DNA of 64,000 bases, taken from NCBI RefSeq assembly GCF_002157355.1, contig NZ_LYMK01000019.1:1-64000 (forward strand), in the 5' to 3' direction. Below, piece by piece: positions 14,985-24,617 of the stretch (positions within the stretch are counted from its first letter, which is position 1; each line of letters opens with the position of its first letter). This DNA is from Variovorax sp. JS1663 (GTDB lineage: Bacteria > Pseudomonadota > Gammaproteobacteria > Burkholderiales > Burkholderiaceae_C). The notes beneath the pieces were generated by a model. It did not search any database. It saw only the letters and a list, made by a program, of their open reading frames with translations, and was not told the DNA's origin. The translations under genes were made by a program, and so were the position numbers.

Positions 14985-15395
14985 TCAGAACGACCAGGTC
15001 AAGTCGACCTTGGCCCCGTGGTCCTGAAGGCCATTACCGAACTGCCCTGAGTAGGAGGCGCTGAGCGTCAGGTTCGGGCGTAGCTGCGTCTCGATACCCG
15101 CCTCCAGCACCGCGACATTCTTCGCCAGCGGCACGCCGGCCAAGGTGAACGGCAGGCTGCCGCCGAATGCATGCGTGGTGTTCGGCGTCGTGTCGCCAAA
15201 CGCATGGCGCCAGCCCGGCCTGCCGCGCAGGCGCGTGCTGTCGCTCGCCTGCATTCTTGCCCGCACGCCGAGGGTGGAGAAGGTCGTGTCGCTGCTGGCG
15301 CCTTCGCCGTAGAGCGCCGCCGGTCCGCTGCGCTCGAAGGAAGAGCGGACCCTGCGCGGCACGTTCGGCGCCGAACAAGAAGACTCGTGCGCCAA
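14985..15395 (-). pseudogene. C-terminal remnant of an autotransporter beta-barrel
   Basis: The last 100 residues read as the end of an autotransporter barrel: FSTLGVRARM, GRPGWRHAFGD, VLEAGIETQL and LTLSASYSGQFGNGLQDHGA, ending in the strand VDLTWSF with terminal Phe. Such barrels are about 270 residues and belong to proteins of at least 400-1000 residues. Here the upstream part is missing and the region before 15395 does not continue the barrel in any frame. It is a deletion remnant; the passenger identity is lost. Confidence 0.7.
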
Positions 15396-15510
15396 TGTGC
15401 GGCGACGGATCTCACGGCTGCGGCCGTGGCCGCAATTGGACTCTGTTCCTTTACTACTTTGGGCCGGCGATGCAGGGCGAGAACGTTTCGGACAGCCGGG
15501 CCCGCCCCGC

Positions 15511-15562
15511 TTGACATCTTGCGGTCAGAAAGTAGCATGTATATCCATGAAGGGATATACAT
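15511..15562 (+). promoter_or_regulatory. promoter and palindromic operator of the toxin-antitoxin pair
   Basis: A consensus -35 TTGACA (15511-15516) is followed after 16 bases by TAGCAT (15533-15538). A perfect 10-bp inverted repeat, ATGTATATCC (15537-15546) and GGATATACAT (15553-15562), overlaps the -10 side and ends next to the antitoxin ATG. This is the expected place for autorepression by an AbrB-type antitoxin. Confidence 0.75.
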
Positions 15563-15563
15563 C

Positions 15564-15809
15564 ATGGACCTGCAAGTGGCAAAGTGGGGCAACAGCCTAG
15601 CCCTTCGGATTCCGTCCGAGGTCGTGCGCCGGCTCGGCCTGCACGAAGGCGCAACCGTCGACGCGCAGATCACCGTGGATGGCGCCCTGTCGATCCGGCC
15701 AGCGCAGTGGGATCGCAAGGCGTTCGCTCTCGAGTTGACCGAGGCGCGCAAAGCCATGCCGATGAGCGCCCCCGTGATGGAAGAAGTACGCCGCGATGCC
15801 AGGTACTGA
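15564..15809 (+). CDS. vapB: AbrB/MazE-type antitoxin
   Basis: 81 residues. Residues 1-45 form a SpoVT-AbrB swapped-hairpin DNA-binding domain (VAKWGNSLALRIPSEVVRRL, then LHEGATVDAQI); the C-terminus is the flexible toxin-neutralising tail. An in-frame ATG at 15537 lies inside the operator, so ATG 15564 is preferred. The antitoxin should bind the palindrome at 15537-15562 and repress the pair. Its stop is directly before the toxin ATG at 15811. Confidence 0.85.
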   Translation: MDLQVAKWGNSLALRIPSEVVRRLGLHEGATVDAQITVDGALSIRPAQWDRKAFALELTEARKAMPMSAPVMEEVRRDARY

Positions 15810-15810
15810 C

Positions 15811-16245
15811 ATGGTCTACGTCGACACCAGCGTGCTCGTGCCTCTGTTTGTGAATGAGGCCCACAGCGCGGCCGCCGCCGCTTGGTACTCGAGCGAGAAG
15901 GCGGAACTCGTCGCCGCGGCCTGGTGCATTCCGGAGTTCGCCAGCGCGCTTGGCATCAAGCAGCGCACCGGCGCGATCGACGCGCAACACGCTCAAGGCG
16001 CCTGGTCGCGCTTCGAACGCATGGTGGCTGCCGACCTGCGGCTGTTGCCGGTTGAGCCGGCGCACTTTCATCGAGCGGCCGAGCTGGTACTGGATGCCGC
16101 GAGTGCTCTGCGTGCCGGCGACGCGCTCCACCTAGCGTGTGCCGAAGCCGCAGGCGCGAAGCGCATGGCGACGCTCGACGACGTCCTTGGCCGTAACGCC
16201 CAACGGCTGAAGATCAAGCCCGTCACGCTGCGCGGTTTGACCTGA
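15811..16245 (+). CDS. vapC: PIN-domain toxin, VapC family
   Basis: 144 residues if started at MVYVDTSVL; ATG 15796 would add five residues and overlap the antitoxin by 14 bases. PIN-domain acidic residues are present: Asp in VYVDTS, Glu in CIPEFASAL, Asp in RAGDALHLA and Asp in ATLDDVL. VapC toxins are magnesium-dependent ribonucleases, often cutting tRNA or rRNA (family knowledge). Gene order antitoxin-toxin and coupling are typical. All motifs are intact, so the pair is probably active. Confidence 0.87.
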   Translation: MVYVDTSVLVPLFVNEAHSAAAAAWYSSEKAELVAAAWCIPEFASALGIKQRTGAIDAQHAQGAWSRFERMVAADLRLLPVEPAHFHRAAELVLDAASALRAGDALHLACAEAAGAKRMATLDDVLGRNAQRLKIKPVTLRGLT

Positions 16246-16403
16246 TGGATATCGGCGCTTCAGCGTGCAGCGAAGTCCTCCGCCGCGGCCCTGCGATCGG
16301 GGTGCGCCCGTGGCAAGCGTTGGCCAACCGCATGCGGCCACAAGCGGCCATAGCAAGGCACGCGCCGTGATTGATGAACCTAGGCCCACTACAACGACCT
16401 GCC

Positions 16404-16855
16404 ATGCAAAGAGCCAGCCTGTTCCAGCTTAAAGACCGATTTCTGGTTCACCCTGAATCCCGAACAACATCGGGCCTGTGGCTCGCCATGCCTGACTACG
16501 TCACTCTTTCGCTCAACGCCTCCCCGCTTGAGCTGGGCGCGGCGGTTGGCAGAGCTCTTGGCCAGTCGATGGATGGTGTCGCGCACCCCACGGTTTGGAC
16601 CGGGCTGTCCAAACCTAGGCTGGATGCGGCGGGAGTGCGCTCGGAGAGTGCATTCGTGCGCGGTGCGCGTTGCGTAGGGGTCCGTCGGTCCGAGGAAACT
16701 GTGTTGAAGCCGAGTCGCAACGGCGGGCCGACAGGCGAACAGCGCGGCTTCACGGACCTTCCGGAACTTCGCCTTGTCCTGTCGGAAATCCCACTGAGCC
16801 GGAGCTCGGAGATGCTCTGTTGAATGCGTTGGCCCGATGCGAAATTCCGGAGTAG
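16404..16855 (+). pseudogene. CdiI-like contact-dependent-inhibition immunity protein, frameshifted
   Basis: The frame from ATG 16404 resembles the CdiI/DUF1436 family: LKDRFLVHPESRTTSGLW, LELGAAVGRALGQS, RLDAAGVRSESAF and LKPSRNGGPTGEQRGF. It stops at 16823 in an unlike tail. The expected C-terminus (PTEPELGDALLNALARCE) is in another frame and ends at 16855. A one-base change near GGAAATCCC (about 16787) would join the two. CdiI proteins protect cells from the CdiA toxin of the same system; no cdiA or cdiB is near, so this is an orphan. Confidence 0.6.
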
Positions 16856-17188
16856 CCGGCGGCGGTGCAGCACGCAAACGACCTTGACGAGCGGCCGCTA
16901 TCGAGGACCAGCGACAGTCAGCTTAGGGCCCCACTGCGGTCCCTGACACCGCCCCCGAAGCAGGCGTTCAGAGCAGGGCTGCTCAGGTCTCACGGCCGCT
17001 GCTCTGTGTGCCGGTGCATACCAGATCCGGCACTCGCACATGGCCGCGAGCTCGATGATTGCTCCGGGCACGGCACCCGCTTGCCCATGAGCGCGAGCTT
17101 CTACCTGCCGCGGCGGGTTTCGCGGACGACCTGATCGAGTGGCTGCCCCGCCGGAGCAAGGAGGCCCGCACGGGATCTCGGGCGCGGA
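16856..17188. other. intergenic region, no gene seen
   Basis: About 330 bases between the CdiI-like remnant and the end of the LysR gene. Open frames here lack convincing start signals or protein-like composition, and no strong hairpin was noticed. Confidence 0.5.
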
Positions 17189-18115
17189 TCATTCGGATTC
17201 CTCCGCGGCGGCACGAGCGCCCGCAAGCTTCGCCAGGTGGGCCACGAGCAGCCCCGCAGCAGGCGACAGGCGCTTCTCGTCGTTGAAGCAGATGGCGAAA
17301 TCGCGTCGCGCCCAGCGGTCCGTCAGCCCGATGAGCTTCAGCTCGTAGACCGCGGCCATGGGCTCGGCGATCTCGTGCGGCACGATGGCGATACCGAGGT
17401 CGGCGCGAACGCATCGCAGGCATGCGTCGAAGGTCGACACGACCGCCCGATAGTTCAGCGGCTGCCCGATGATGGCGGCGGCCCGGGCGAGCATCGTGTG
17501 CACCGCCGTGTTGGCGGGCAATCCGACGTGATCGAAGGCCAGCGTCTGCTCGAAGGCGACCTGTTTCCGTCGCGCGAGGGGATGCTCCGGCGGCGCAATG
17601 ACGGCGAGCCGATCGCTGCGGTACGGCCGCGTCTGGAGGCCTTCCAGATCGGCTGCGTTCCAGCACACGCCGACGGGCGCGAGGCCTTCGCGGATGCCCC
17701 GCACGAGGTCGCGGCTAAGCGATTCCTCGATGTCGACCCGGATGTCGCGATGCGCCGGGATCTGCAGAAAGCTCGCGATGTCGTCCGGCAGGTTCTCCGC
17801 GATCGAGGAGACCGTCGCGAGCACGCGCACCTGGCCCTTGATGCCCTTGCCATAGGCCGCCATGTCCCGCGCAGCGCGGTCCTGGCCGGCCAGCAGGGCG
17901 CGCGCATGCTCCAGCAGGATCTCCCCCGCCCCGGTCGGGACCACGCCCCTTCGGTTGCGCTCGACGACGGCGTTGCCGACGATGCTCTCCAGCTGTGCGA
18001 TGCGCTTGCTCACCGCGGATGCAACGATGTGGTGCAACTCCGCGGCGCGCGCGATGTTGCGGGTCTCGCACACGGTCACGAAGAGGCGAAGCGTGGTGAG
18101 GTCGAGGTCGTGCAT
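17189..18115 (-). CDS. LysR-type transcriptional regulator
   Basis: 308 residues from the ATG at 18115 (MHDLDLTTLRLFVTV); a longer frame to 18157 lacks support. Residues about 5-65 are the winged helix-turn-helix (ARAAELHHIVASAVSKRIAQ). Residues about 90-300 are the periplasmic-binding-like effector domain. It is transcribed divergently from the HMG-CoA-lyase-like gene, the usual layout for a LysR activator of adjacent catabolic genes. The 113-base gap (18116-18228) should contain its binding site. The ligand is probably an intermediate of that pathway (inference). Confidence 0.9.
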   Translation of the reverse strand: MHDLDLTTLRLFVTVCETRNIARAAELHHIVASAVSKRIAQLESIVGNAVVERNRRGVVPTGAGEILLEHARALLAGQDRAARDMAAYGKGIKGQVRVLATVSSIAENLPDDIASFLQIPAHRDIRVDIEESLSRDLVRGIREGLAPVGVCWNAADLEGLQTRPYRSDRLAVIAPPEHPLARRKQVAFEQTLAFDHVGLPANTAVHTMLARAAAIIGQPLNYRAVVSTFDACLRCVRADLGIAIVPHEIAEPMAAVYELKLIGLTDRWARRDFAICFNDEKRLSPAAGLLVAHLAKLAGARAAAEESE

Positions 18116-18228
18116 GGGCCTTAGCCATTCCAGGCCGGAACGATGAGCGTTCCACAATACCGCTTTTCCTTATCTTCCGGAATCCCTAAAGTCTCCCCAT
18201 CAAGACGGCCACCGGCCAGGAGAGAACC

Positions 18229-19182
18229 GTGACGAGCGCAACCCCCAAGATGCCATCCACTGCCGTGATCCGCGAAGTCGGGTTGCGCGACGGGCTGCAA
18301 AGCATTGCAACCATCCTCGACACGGCGCACAAACGCGAATGGATCGCCGCCGCGCACGCCGCCGGCCAGCGCGAGATCGAGGTCGGCTCGTTCGTGCCGG
18401 CGCGCCTGCTGCCGCAGCTGGCCGACACCGCCGAGCTGGTGGACTTCGCCAAGACCCTGCCCGGCCTGTTCGTCTCGGTGCTGGTTCCGAACCTGCGCGG
18501 TGCCGAGAACGCGATCGCGGCCAAGGCCGACCTGATGATCGTCCCGCTGTCGGCCAGCCATGCCCACAGCCTGGCGAACCTGCGCAAGACGCCCGACGAG
18601 GTGGTGGCCGAGGTGGCGCGCATCCGCGCGGCCCGCGATGCGGCCGGGTCGAAGACGCTGATCGAAGGCGGCGTGGGCACCGCCTTCGGTTGCACCATCC
18701 AGGGCCGGGTCGAGAAGAGCGAGGTGCTGCGCCTGATGCAGGCGCTGCTCGACGCCGGCGCCGACCGCGTGAGCCTGGCCGACACCGTCGGCTACGCCGA
18801 TCCGGCCATGGTGCGCGAGCTGTTCGAAGAGGCGGTCGAGATCGCCGGCGAGCGCTTCTGGTGCGGCCACTTCCACGACACGCGCGGCCTGGGCCTGGCC
18901 AATGTCTACGCGGCGCTGGAGGTGGGCGTCGCCCGCTTCGACGCCTGCCTGGCCGGCATCGGAGGCTGCCCGCACGCGCCCGGCGCGAGCGGCAATGTCT
19001 CGACCGAGGATCTGGCCTACATGCTGGGCAGCATGGGCATCGCGACCGGGGTGGACATCGATGCGCTGCTGGCCCTGCGCCAGCGCGTCGCAGGCTGGCT
19101 GGCGGGCGAGACGCTGCACGGCTCGCTGTGGCAGGCCGGGCTGCCCAAGACCTTCCCGCGCGAAGCCGCGCTTTCCCATTGA
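18229..19182 (+). CDS. HMG-CoA-lyase-like pyruvate-aldolase-family enzyme
   Basis: 317 residues from a GTG start with AGGAGAG upstream. The TIM-barrel HMGL family is shown by REVGLRDGLQSI (catalytic Arg-Asp), the GGVGTAFGC segment, HFHDTRGLGLAN (metal-binding His residues) and the GIGGCPHAPGASGN loop with active-site Cys. Such enzymes split HMG-CoA or related 3-hydroxyacyl-CoAs such as citramalyl-CoA. With the CoA-transferase next door, a CoA-activated hydroxy acid is the likely substrate (inference). First gene of a LysR-controlled cluster. Confidence 0.88.
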   Translation: MTSATPKMPSTAVIREVGLRDGLQSIATILDTAHKREWIAAAHAAGQREIEVGSFVPARLLPQLADTAELVDFAKTLPGLFVSVLVPNLRGAENAIAAKADLMIVPLSASHAHSLANLRKTPDEVVAEVARIRAARDAAGSKTLIEGGVGTAFGCTIQGRVEKSEVLRLMQALLDAGADRVSLADTVGYADPAMVRELFEEAVEIAGERFWCGHFHDTRGLGLANVYAALEVGVARFDACLAGIGGCPHAPGASGNVSTEDLAYMLGSMGIATGVDIDALLALRQRVAGWLAGETLHGSLWQAGLPKTFPREAALSH

Positions 19183-19196
19183 CTGGATTTCCCCTC

Positions 19197-20351
19197 ATGA
19201 ACGCCCAAGACAACCAGCTCCCCCTCGCCGGCATCCGCGTCGTCGAATTCACCCACATGGTCATGGGCCCGACCTGCGGGATGATCCTGGCCGACCTCGG
19301 CGCGGAGGTCATCAAGATCGAGCCGCCCGGTGGCGACAAGACGCGCAAGCTGCCGGGCCTGGGCATCGGCTTCTTCCGCAGCTTCAACCGCAACAAGAAG
19401 AGCGTGGTGCTGGACATCACGACCGACGAAGGCCGCGCCACCGCGGCCGAGTTGGCCGGCGACTGCGACGTGGTGCTGGAGAACTTCCGTCCCGGGCTGA
19501 TGAAGAAGCTCGGCCTCGACTACGACACGCTCTCCAAGCGCTACCCGAAGCTGATCTACGTCACGCACAAGGGCTTCCTGCCCGGCCCCTACGAGAAGCG
19601 CCTGGCGCTGGACGAGGTGGTGCAGATGATGGGCGGCCTGTCGTACATGACCGGCCCGGTGGGCCGGCCGCTGCGCGCAGGCACTTCGGTCAACGACATC
19701 ATGGGCGGCATGTTCGGCGCCATCGGCGTGCTGGCCGCGCTGCGCGAGCGCGATCTGACCGGCAAGGGCCAGGAGATCCAGAGCGCGCTGTTCGAGAACT
19801 GCGTGTTCCTGTCTTCGCAGCACATGCAGCAGTACCTGATGACCGGCGAGGCGCCGCCGCCCATGCCCTCGCGCGTGTCGGCCTGGAGCGTGTACGACGT
19901 ATTCACGCTGGCAGCGGGCGAGCAGCTCTTCATCGGCGCGGTGAGCGACAAGCAGTTCGAGACGCTGTGCCGCGTGCTGGAGCGCACCGACCTGCTCGAC
20001 CGACCGGAATTCGCCGACAACGCCGCGCGCGTGGCGGTGCGTCCGCAGTTGCTCGCCACGCTGGGCGAGATCCTGGTTCATCATCGCATCGAGGAACTCT
20101 CGCTCAAGCTGGAGGCCGCGGGCATTCCCTATGCGCCGATCATGCGGCCCGAGCAGTTGGTGGAGGACCCGCATCTCAAGGCCAGCGGCGGCCTGGTGCC
20201 GATGACCACCGACGACGGCGGCACGACCGACGTGGTGCTGCTGCCGCTCCTGATGGGCGGCCGTCGCCCGGGCGTGCGCTCGCCGCTGCCGAAAGCCGGG
20301 GAGCACAACGAGGAGATCCTCTCGCGGCTGGCATCCCGGCAGCCGGCCTGA
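19197..20351 (+). CDS. class III CoA-transferase (CaiB/BaiF family)
   Basis: 384 residues from ATG 19197, 14 bases after the lyase gene. Family marks are LAGIRVVEFTHMVMGPTCG, LADLGAEVIKIEPPGGD and NRNKKSVVLD. The catalytic aspartate that forms the acyl anhydride is D167 in AGTSVNDIMGG. Class III enzymes move CoA between carboxylic acids, here presumably producing the thioester cleaved by the neighbouring lyase. Normal length, no anomaly. Confidence 0.92.
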   Translation: MNAQDNQLPLAGIRVVEFTHMVMGPTCGMILADLGAEVIKIEPPGGDKTRKLPGLGIGFFRSFNRNKKSVVLDITTDEGRATAAELAGDCDVVLENFRPGLMKKLGLDYDTLSKRYPKLIYVTHKGFLPGPYEKRLALDEVVQMMGGLSYMTGPVGRPLRAGTSVNDIMGGMFGAIGVLAALRERDLTGKGQEIQSALFENCVFLSSQHMQQYLMTGEAPPPMPSRVSAWSVYDVFTLAAGEQLFIGAVSDKQFETLCRVLERTDLLDRPEFADNAARVAVRPQLLATLGEILVHHRIEELSLKLEAAGIPYAPIMRPEQLVEDPHLKASGGLVPMTTDDGGTTDVVLLPLLMGGRRPGVRSPLPKAGEHNEEILSRLASRQPA

Positions 20352-20393
20352 CAAGCTGATCATCGAGCAAGCACAACTTCAGGAGACAAGACC

Positions 20394-21368
20394 ATGAACA
20401 ATCAGATGTCCCGCCGCACCCTGCTGGGCCTCGGCGCGTCCGCATTCGCCGCCACCGCCCTGCCCGCCTTCGCGCAATCCGACAAGCCCGTGCGCCTCGT
20501 GCTGCCCATCAGCGCCGGCTCGGGCGTGGACACGATCGCGCGCGCCGCCTCGCCGGCGCTGGGCAAGACGCTGGGCCAGCCGGTGGTGATCGAGAACCTG
20601 CCGGGCGCCGGCGGCATCACCGGCGCCTCGGCCGTCGCCAAGGCGGCGCCCGACGGCCTCACGCTGGGCCTGTTCTCGAACAACCACGTGATCAACCCGG
20701 CGGTCTACAAGAAGATGCCTTTCGACGCCATCAACGACTTCACGCCCATCAGCGTGATCGGCGCGACGCCGCTGGTGCTGGTGGCGGGCAAGGGCATGCC
20801 CGCGAAGAACGTGAAGGAACTGGTGGCGCTGCTCAAGGCCAAGCCGGATGACTACAACTACGCCTCTTCAGGCAACGGCACCATCATCCACCTGGCCGCC
20901 GAGCTCTTCCTGGAGCAGGCCGCGGTGAAGGTGCGCCACATTCCCTACAAGGGCACCGGGCCGATGGTGACGGACCTGATCGCGGGCCAGGTGCAGTTCG
21001 GCGTGGTCGCGCTGCCGGCCATCCAGCAGCACATCAAGAGCGGCGCGGTCACTGCCATCGGCCTGTGCAGCGGCAAGCGCTCGCCCGCGGCGCCCGACGT
21101 TCCCACCATCGCCGAGCAAGGCCTGCCAGACTACGACGTCGAGGGCTGGTTCGCGGTGGTCGGCCCCGCCAAGATGCCGCCCGCCGAGGTCAAGCGCGTC
21201 CACGACGCCTTCGTCCGGGCCTTCCAGAGCCCCGACGTGGTCGATGCGATGAACAAGCAGGGCAACGTGGTCAAGCCGACCTCGCCCGAGGACGCCGCGA
21301 AATTCTTCAAGAGCGAGGCGGCGCGCTATGCGGCGCTGGCGAAGAAGGCCAACGTGACGCTGGACTGA
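20394..21368 (+). CDS. Bug-type (TctC) tripartite tricarboxylate receptor
   Basis: 324 residues. The N-terminus has a twin-arginine-like signal ([14 protein letters not shown]) ending near PAFAQ. The mature protein has Bug-family features: [32 protein letters not shown] and [20 protein letters not shown]. It is a periplasmic solute receptor, probably delivering the cluster's carboxylic-acid substrate to a transporter. The membrane partners TctA/TctB are not in the window, as is common for the many orphan Bug receptors in Burkholderiales. Confidence 0.93.
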   Translation: MNNQMSRRTLLGLGASAFAATALPAFAQSDKPVRLVLPISAGSGVDTIARAASPALGKTLGQPVVIENLPGAGGITGASAVAKAAPDGLTLGLFSNNHVINPAVYKKMPFDAINDFTPISVIGATPLVLVAGKGMPAKNVKELVALLKAKPDDYNYASSGNGTIIHLAAELFLEQAAVKVRHIPYKGTGPMVTDLIAGQVQFGVVALPAIQQHIKSGAVTAIGLCSGKRSPAAPDVPTIAEQGLPDYDVEGWFAVVGPAKMPPAEVKRVHDAFVRAFQSPDVVDAMNKQGNVVKPTSPEDAAKFFKSEAARYAALAKKANVTLD

Positions 21369-21393
21369 GACAGACGGCAACAGGAGCTTTTCA

Positions 21394-22470
21394 ATGACGG
21401 ATCTCTTCGACAACCCCATGGGCCTGGCGGGCTTCGAGTTCGTCGAGTTCGCGTCACCGACGCCCGGCGTGCTCGAGCCCGTGTTCAAGGCACTCGGCTT
21501 CCAGGAGGTGGCGCGCCACCGCTCCAAGGACGTCTCGCTCTACCGCCAGGGCGGCATCAACTTCGTCGTGAACCGCGAGCCCAAAAGCCACGCCGCTTAC
21601 TTCGCGGCGGAGCATGGTCCCTCGGCCTGCGGCATGGCCTTTCGCGTCAGGGATGCGCATCATGCCTACCAGCGCGCCCTCGACCTGGGTGCCCAGCCCA
21701 TCGACATCCCCACCGGGCCGATGGAACTGCGCCTGCCCGCCATCAGGGGCATCGGCGGGGCGCCGCTGTACCTGATCGACCGCTTCGAGGAAGGCCGGTC
21801 CATCTACGACATCGACTTCGAATGGATCGAGGGCGCGGAGCGCCATCCCGCGGGCCATGGACTGAAGATCATCGACCACCTCACGCACAACGTGTACCGC
21901 GGCCGCATGGCCTATTGGGCCGAGTTCTACGAGCGGCTCTTCAACTTCAAGGAGATCCGCTACTTCGACATCCAGGGCGAGTACACCGGGCTCACCTCCA
22001 AGGCCATGACGGCGCCCGACGGCCGGATCCGCATTCCGCTCAACGAGGAGTCGGCCAAGGGCTCGGGCCAGATCGAGGAATACCTGATGGCCTTCAACGG
22101 CGAAGGCATCCAGCACATCGCACTGCTCACAGACGACCTGATCGCCTCGGTCGATGCGCTGCAGATGGCGGGCGTTCCGCTGATGACCTCGCCCAACGAC
22201 ATCTACTACGAGATGCTGGAGAAGCGCCTGCCCGGCCACGGCCAGCCGGTGCCCGAGCTGCAGGCGCGCGGCATCCTGCTGGACGGCTCCACCGAGGGCG
22301 GCACGAAGCGGCTGCTGCTGCAGATCTTCTCCGAGACGCAGCTCGGCCCGGTGTTCTTCGAGTTCATCCAGCGCGCCGGCGACGAGGGCTTCGGCGAGGG
22401 CAACTTCAAGGCGCTGTTCGAGTCGATCGAGCGCGACCAGATCCGCCGCGGCGTGCTGCAGGCAGACTAG
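21394..22470 (+). CDS. hppD: 4-hydroxyphenylpyruvate dioxygenase
   Basis: 358 residues with two vicinal-oxygen-chelate halves. The iron ligands are H162 (IDHLTHNV), H241 ([11 protein letters not shown]) and E323 (VFFEFIQR). The C-terminal [18 protein letters not shown] is characteristic. It converts 4-hydroxyphenylpyruvate to homogentisate in tyrosine catabolism. It lies 25 bases after the Bug receptor on the same strand. The link to the lyase and CoA-transferase is not obvious biochemically; it may simply share the operon. Confidence 0.93.
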   Translation: MTDLFDNPMGLAGFEFVEFASPTPGVLEPVFKALGFQEVARHRSKDVSLYRQGGINFVVNREPKSHAAYFAAEHGPSACGMAFRVRDAHHAYQRALDLGAQPIDIPTGPMELRLPAIRGIGGAPLYLIDRFEEGRSIYDIDFEWIEGAERHPAGHGLKIIDHLTHNVYRGRMAYWAEFYERLFNFKEIRYFDIQGEYTGLTSKAMTAPDGRIRIPLNEESAKGSGQIEEYLMAFNGEGIQHIALLTDDLIASVDALQMAGVPLMTSPNDIYYEMLEKRLPGHGQPVPELQARGILLDGSTEGGTKRLLLQIFSETQLGPVFFEFIQRAGDEGFGEGNFKALFESIERDQIRRGVLQAD

Positions 22471-22545
22471 CGCAGAACGGCCCCATCGGGCGTGACGCCC
22501 GAGGCAGCCGAGGTCTCGTGACAAGGTGCCCGCAGCCATCTGCCC

Positions 22546-22748
22546 AGGCGCTACGACTTCAAGACCTTCTACCAGGAGGTCAAGAAGCGCGGCTACATCC
22601 TCTACCCGGGCAGGCTGACCCAGGTGGAAACCTTCCGCGCGGCTGCATCGGCCACTTCGGCGAGGCCGGCATCCCGGGCGCGGTGGCGGCGGTGGCGGAC
22701 ACGCTGAAGGCCATGGGCATCGAGACCGACGCGCCGGCGCTGGCCTGA
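22546..22748 (+). pseudogene. phnW: C-terminal remnant of phnW (2-aminoethylphosphonate-pyruvate transaminase)
   Basis: From 22546 the text reads [20 protein letters not shown] and [10 protein letters not shown], then after a one-base shift near 22643 [20 protein letters not shown] up to a TGA at 22746-22748. This matches the C-terminal end of 2-aminoethylphosphonate aminotransferase (usual YDFKTFYDAVK...ETFRVGCIG). The first roughly 300 residues are missing upstream. It is a non-functional remnant, marking a deletion junction behind the hppD gene. Confidence 0.7.
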
Positions 22749-22795
22749 GTGCCGCAGCGGCCGGGCGCCGCGTCGGAGACACTTGGCAGGCCGTC

Positions 22796-22814
22796 AATGA
22801 GAATCTTTCTCATT
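22796..22814. promoter_or_regulatory. Fur box upstream of the TonB receptor
   Basis: AATGAGAATCTTTCTCATT is a perfect inverted repeat (8-3-8), matching the GATAATGATAATCATTATC-type Fur operator. It is 80 bases ahead of the receptor ATG, predicting repression by Fur with iron. Confidence 0.82.
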
Positions 22815-22893
22815 TGTTGATCTACAATCCCGGCCGAATCCAACTGTCCGAAATGCCGTCGCCGGGATCGCTGCCGCGTCGGCGCGGCGATCC

Positions 22894-24603
22894 ATGCAAA
22901 AGCTCCTCGTCTCGATGCCGCTGGTCCTGGCGGCACCGCTGGTCTACGCGCAGGCCTCCCCCACCCCCGCGAACACGGGCGACCTCGGCACCGTGACCGT
23001 GCAGTCGGAGCGCGCCAGCGGCTTCGTCGCCAACACGGTCGAGGCCGGAACCTTCCGCGGCGCGAACATCATGGACGTGCCGGCCACCGTCAACACGGTG
23101 ACGCGCGAGGTGATCGAGCTGCAGGGCAGCCACGGGCATCTACGACGTGCTGCGCAACACGGCCGGCGTCACGCGCCAGCAGAACGGCGGCGACACCTTC
23201 GACCAGCTGGTGATCCGTGGCCTGGCGGTCGAGAACCGCACCAACTTCCGCCTCAACGGCTCGCTCGCGATTCCCAACGTCTCCGAGATCCCGATGGAGA
23301 ACAAGGAGCGCGTCGAGGTGCTCAAGGGCGCCTCGGCGCTCTACTACGGCTTCACCTCACCGGCCGGCGTGATCAACCTCGTGACCAAGCGCGCCGGCAG
23401 CACGCCGGTCTCGACGGTCGGCATGACGGTCGGCGACGAGGGCACGGCCCAGGCCTTCGTCGACCTGGGCCGGCAGTTCGGCGAACAGAACCAGTACGGC
23501 CTGCGCATCAACGCGGCCGGTGGGCGGGTGGGCTCGACCATCGACGACGTGGAGGGCCACCGCAAGTTCCTGTCGGCCGCCTTCGACTGGCGGGTGAACA
23601 GCCGCCTCACGCTCAAGGCCGACCTGGAGTACTACCGCAAGCGCATCACCGAGCAGGCCGGCATCAACCGGCTCGCCGCGGTCAACGGCCTGATCCCGCT
23701 GCCGGCCCTGCCCGATCCGCGCAAGCTGCTCGGGCCGCCGTGGGCCGAGTTCGAGGCCGAGGTCAAGACCGCGCAGGTGCGCGCCGACTATTCGCTCGGC
23801 AGCAATTGGGCGCTGATGGTGGAAGCCGGCCGCTCGGAAGCCGAGCGCGACCGGCGCCTGGCGATCTTCGGCAACTACAACGTGCTCACCGGCGCCGGCC
23901 GGATCAGCGGCAACGTTCAGCACCTGGAGCAAAGCTCCGAGCTGCTGCGCACCGAACTCTTCGGTACCTTCGCGACCGGGAGCTTGCAGCACGAGCTCAC
24001 GCTCGGCGCCGCGCCCGCATGCCACCGGGCGTGAGCAAGCAGAAGGAGCTCGGCCTGCGCTGGCTCACCGGCAGCGGCACGCTGCTGTCGGCGGCGCTCT
24101 TCGACATCGACCGCCCCGGCGCCTACACCAACAGCGCCAACACCTTCGTCGCCGACGGCCGCAGCCGCTACCGCGGCCTCGAGGTCTCGGCGCAGGGGCG
24201 GCTCACGCGGCAGCTGGCGTGGCAGCTTTCGGCGCAGACGCTCGACGCCGCGTTCCGCGACATCAACGCGCAGTACAACGGCCGCATGCCCGAGAACACG
24301 GCCAAGCGCACGGCCAGCGCCTTCCTGTCCTATGACATCGCGGCGGTGCCGGGCCTCTCGGTCAACGGCGGCGCCTACTACACGGGCCGTCGCCCGATCG
24401 ACGACCTGAACCAGGGCTTCATCGGCGGCTACACCATCTTCGCGGCCGGCGCGCGCTACGTCACGCAGCTGTTCGGCAAGCGCACGCTGTGGCAGCTCAA
24501 CATCGACAACCTGGGCGACAAGCGCTACTGGGCCGCGGCGGGCACCCGCCTGGCGGTCGGCACGCCGCGCACGGTCAAGGCCACGCTCAAGATCGATCTC
24601 TGA
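22894..24603 (+). pseudogene. TonB-dependent siderophore receptor, frameshifted and internally deleted
   Basis: The N-terminus has a signal peptide (MQKLLVSMPLVLAAPLVYAQ) and the plug start. Near 23133 the coding signal changes frame to read IYDVLRNTAGVTRQQNGG and plug/barrel sequence to 24034. It then returns to the first frame for the last barrel part (SKQKELGLRWLTGSGT to the final VKATLKIDL strand). Total coding is about 570 residues against a usual 700-750, so part of the barrel is lost near 24020. The first frame happens to stay open throughout, hiding the damage. It sits under a Fur box. Confidence 0.8.
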
Positions 24604-24617
24604 CCACCGGTTCCCCC

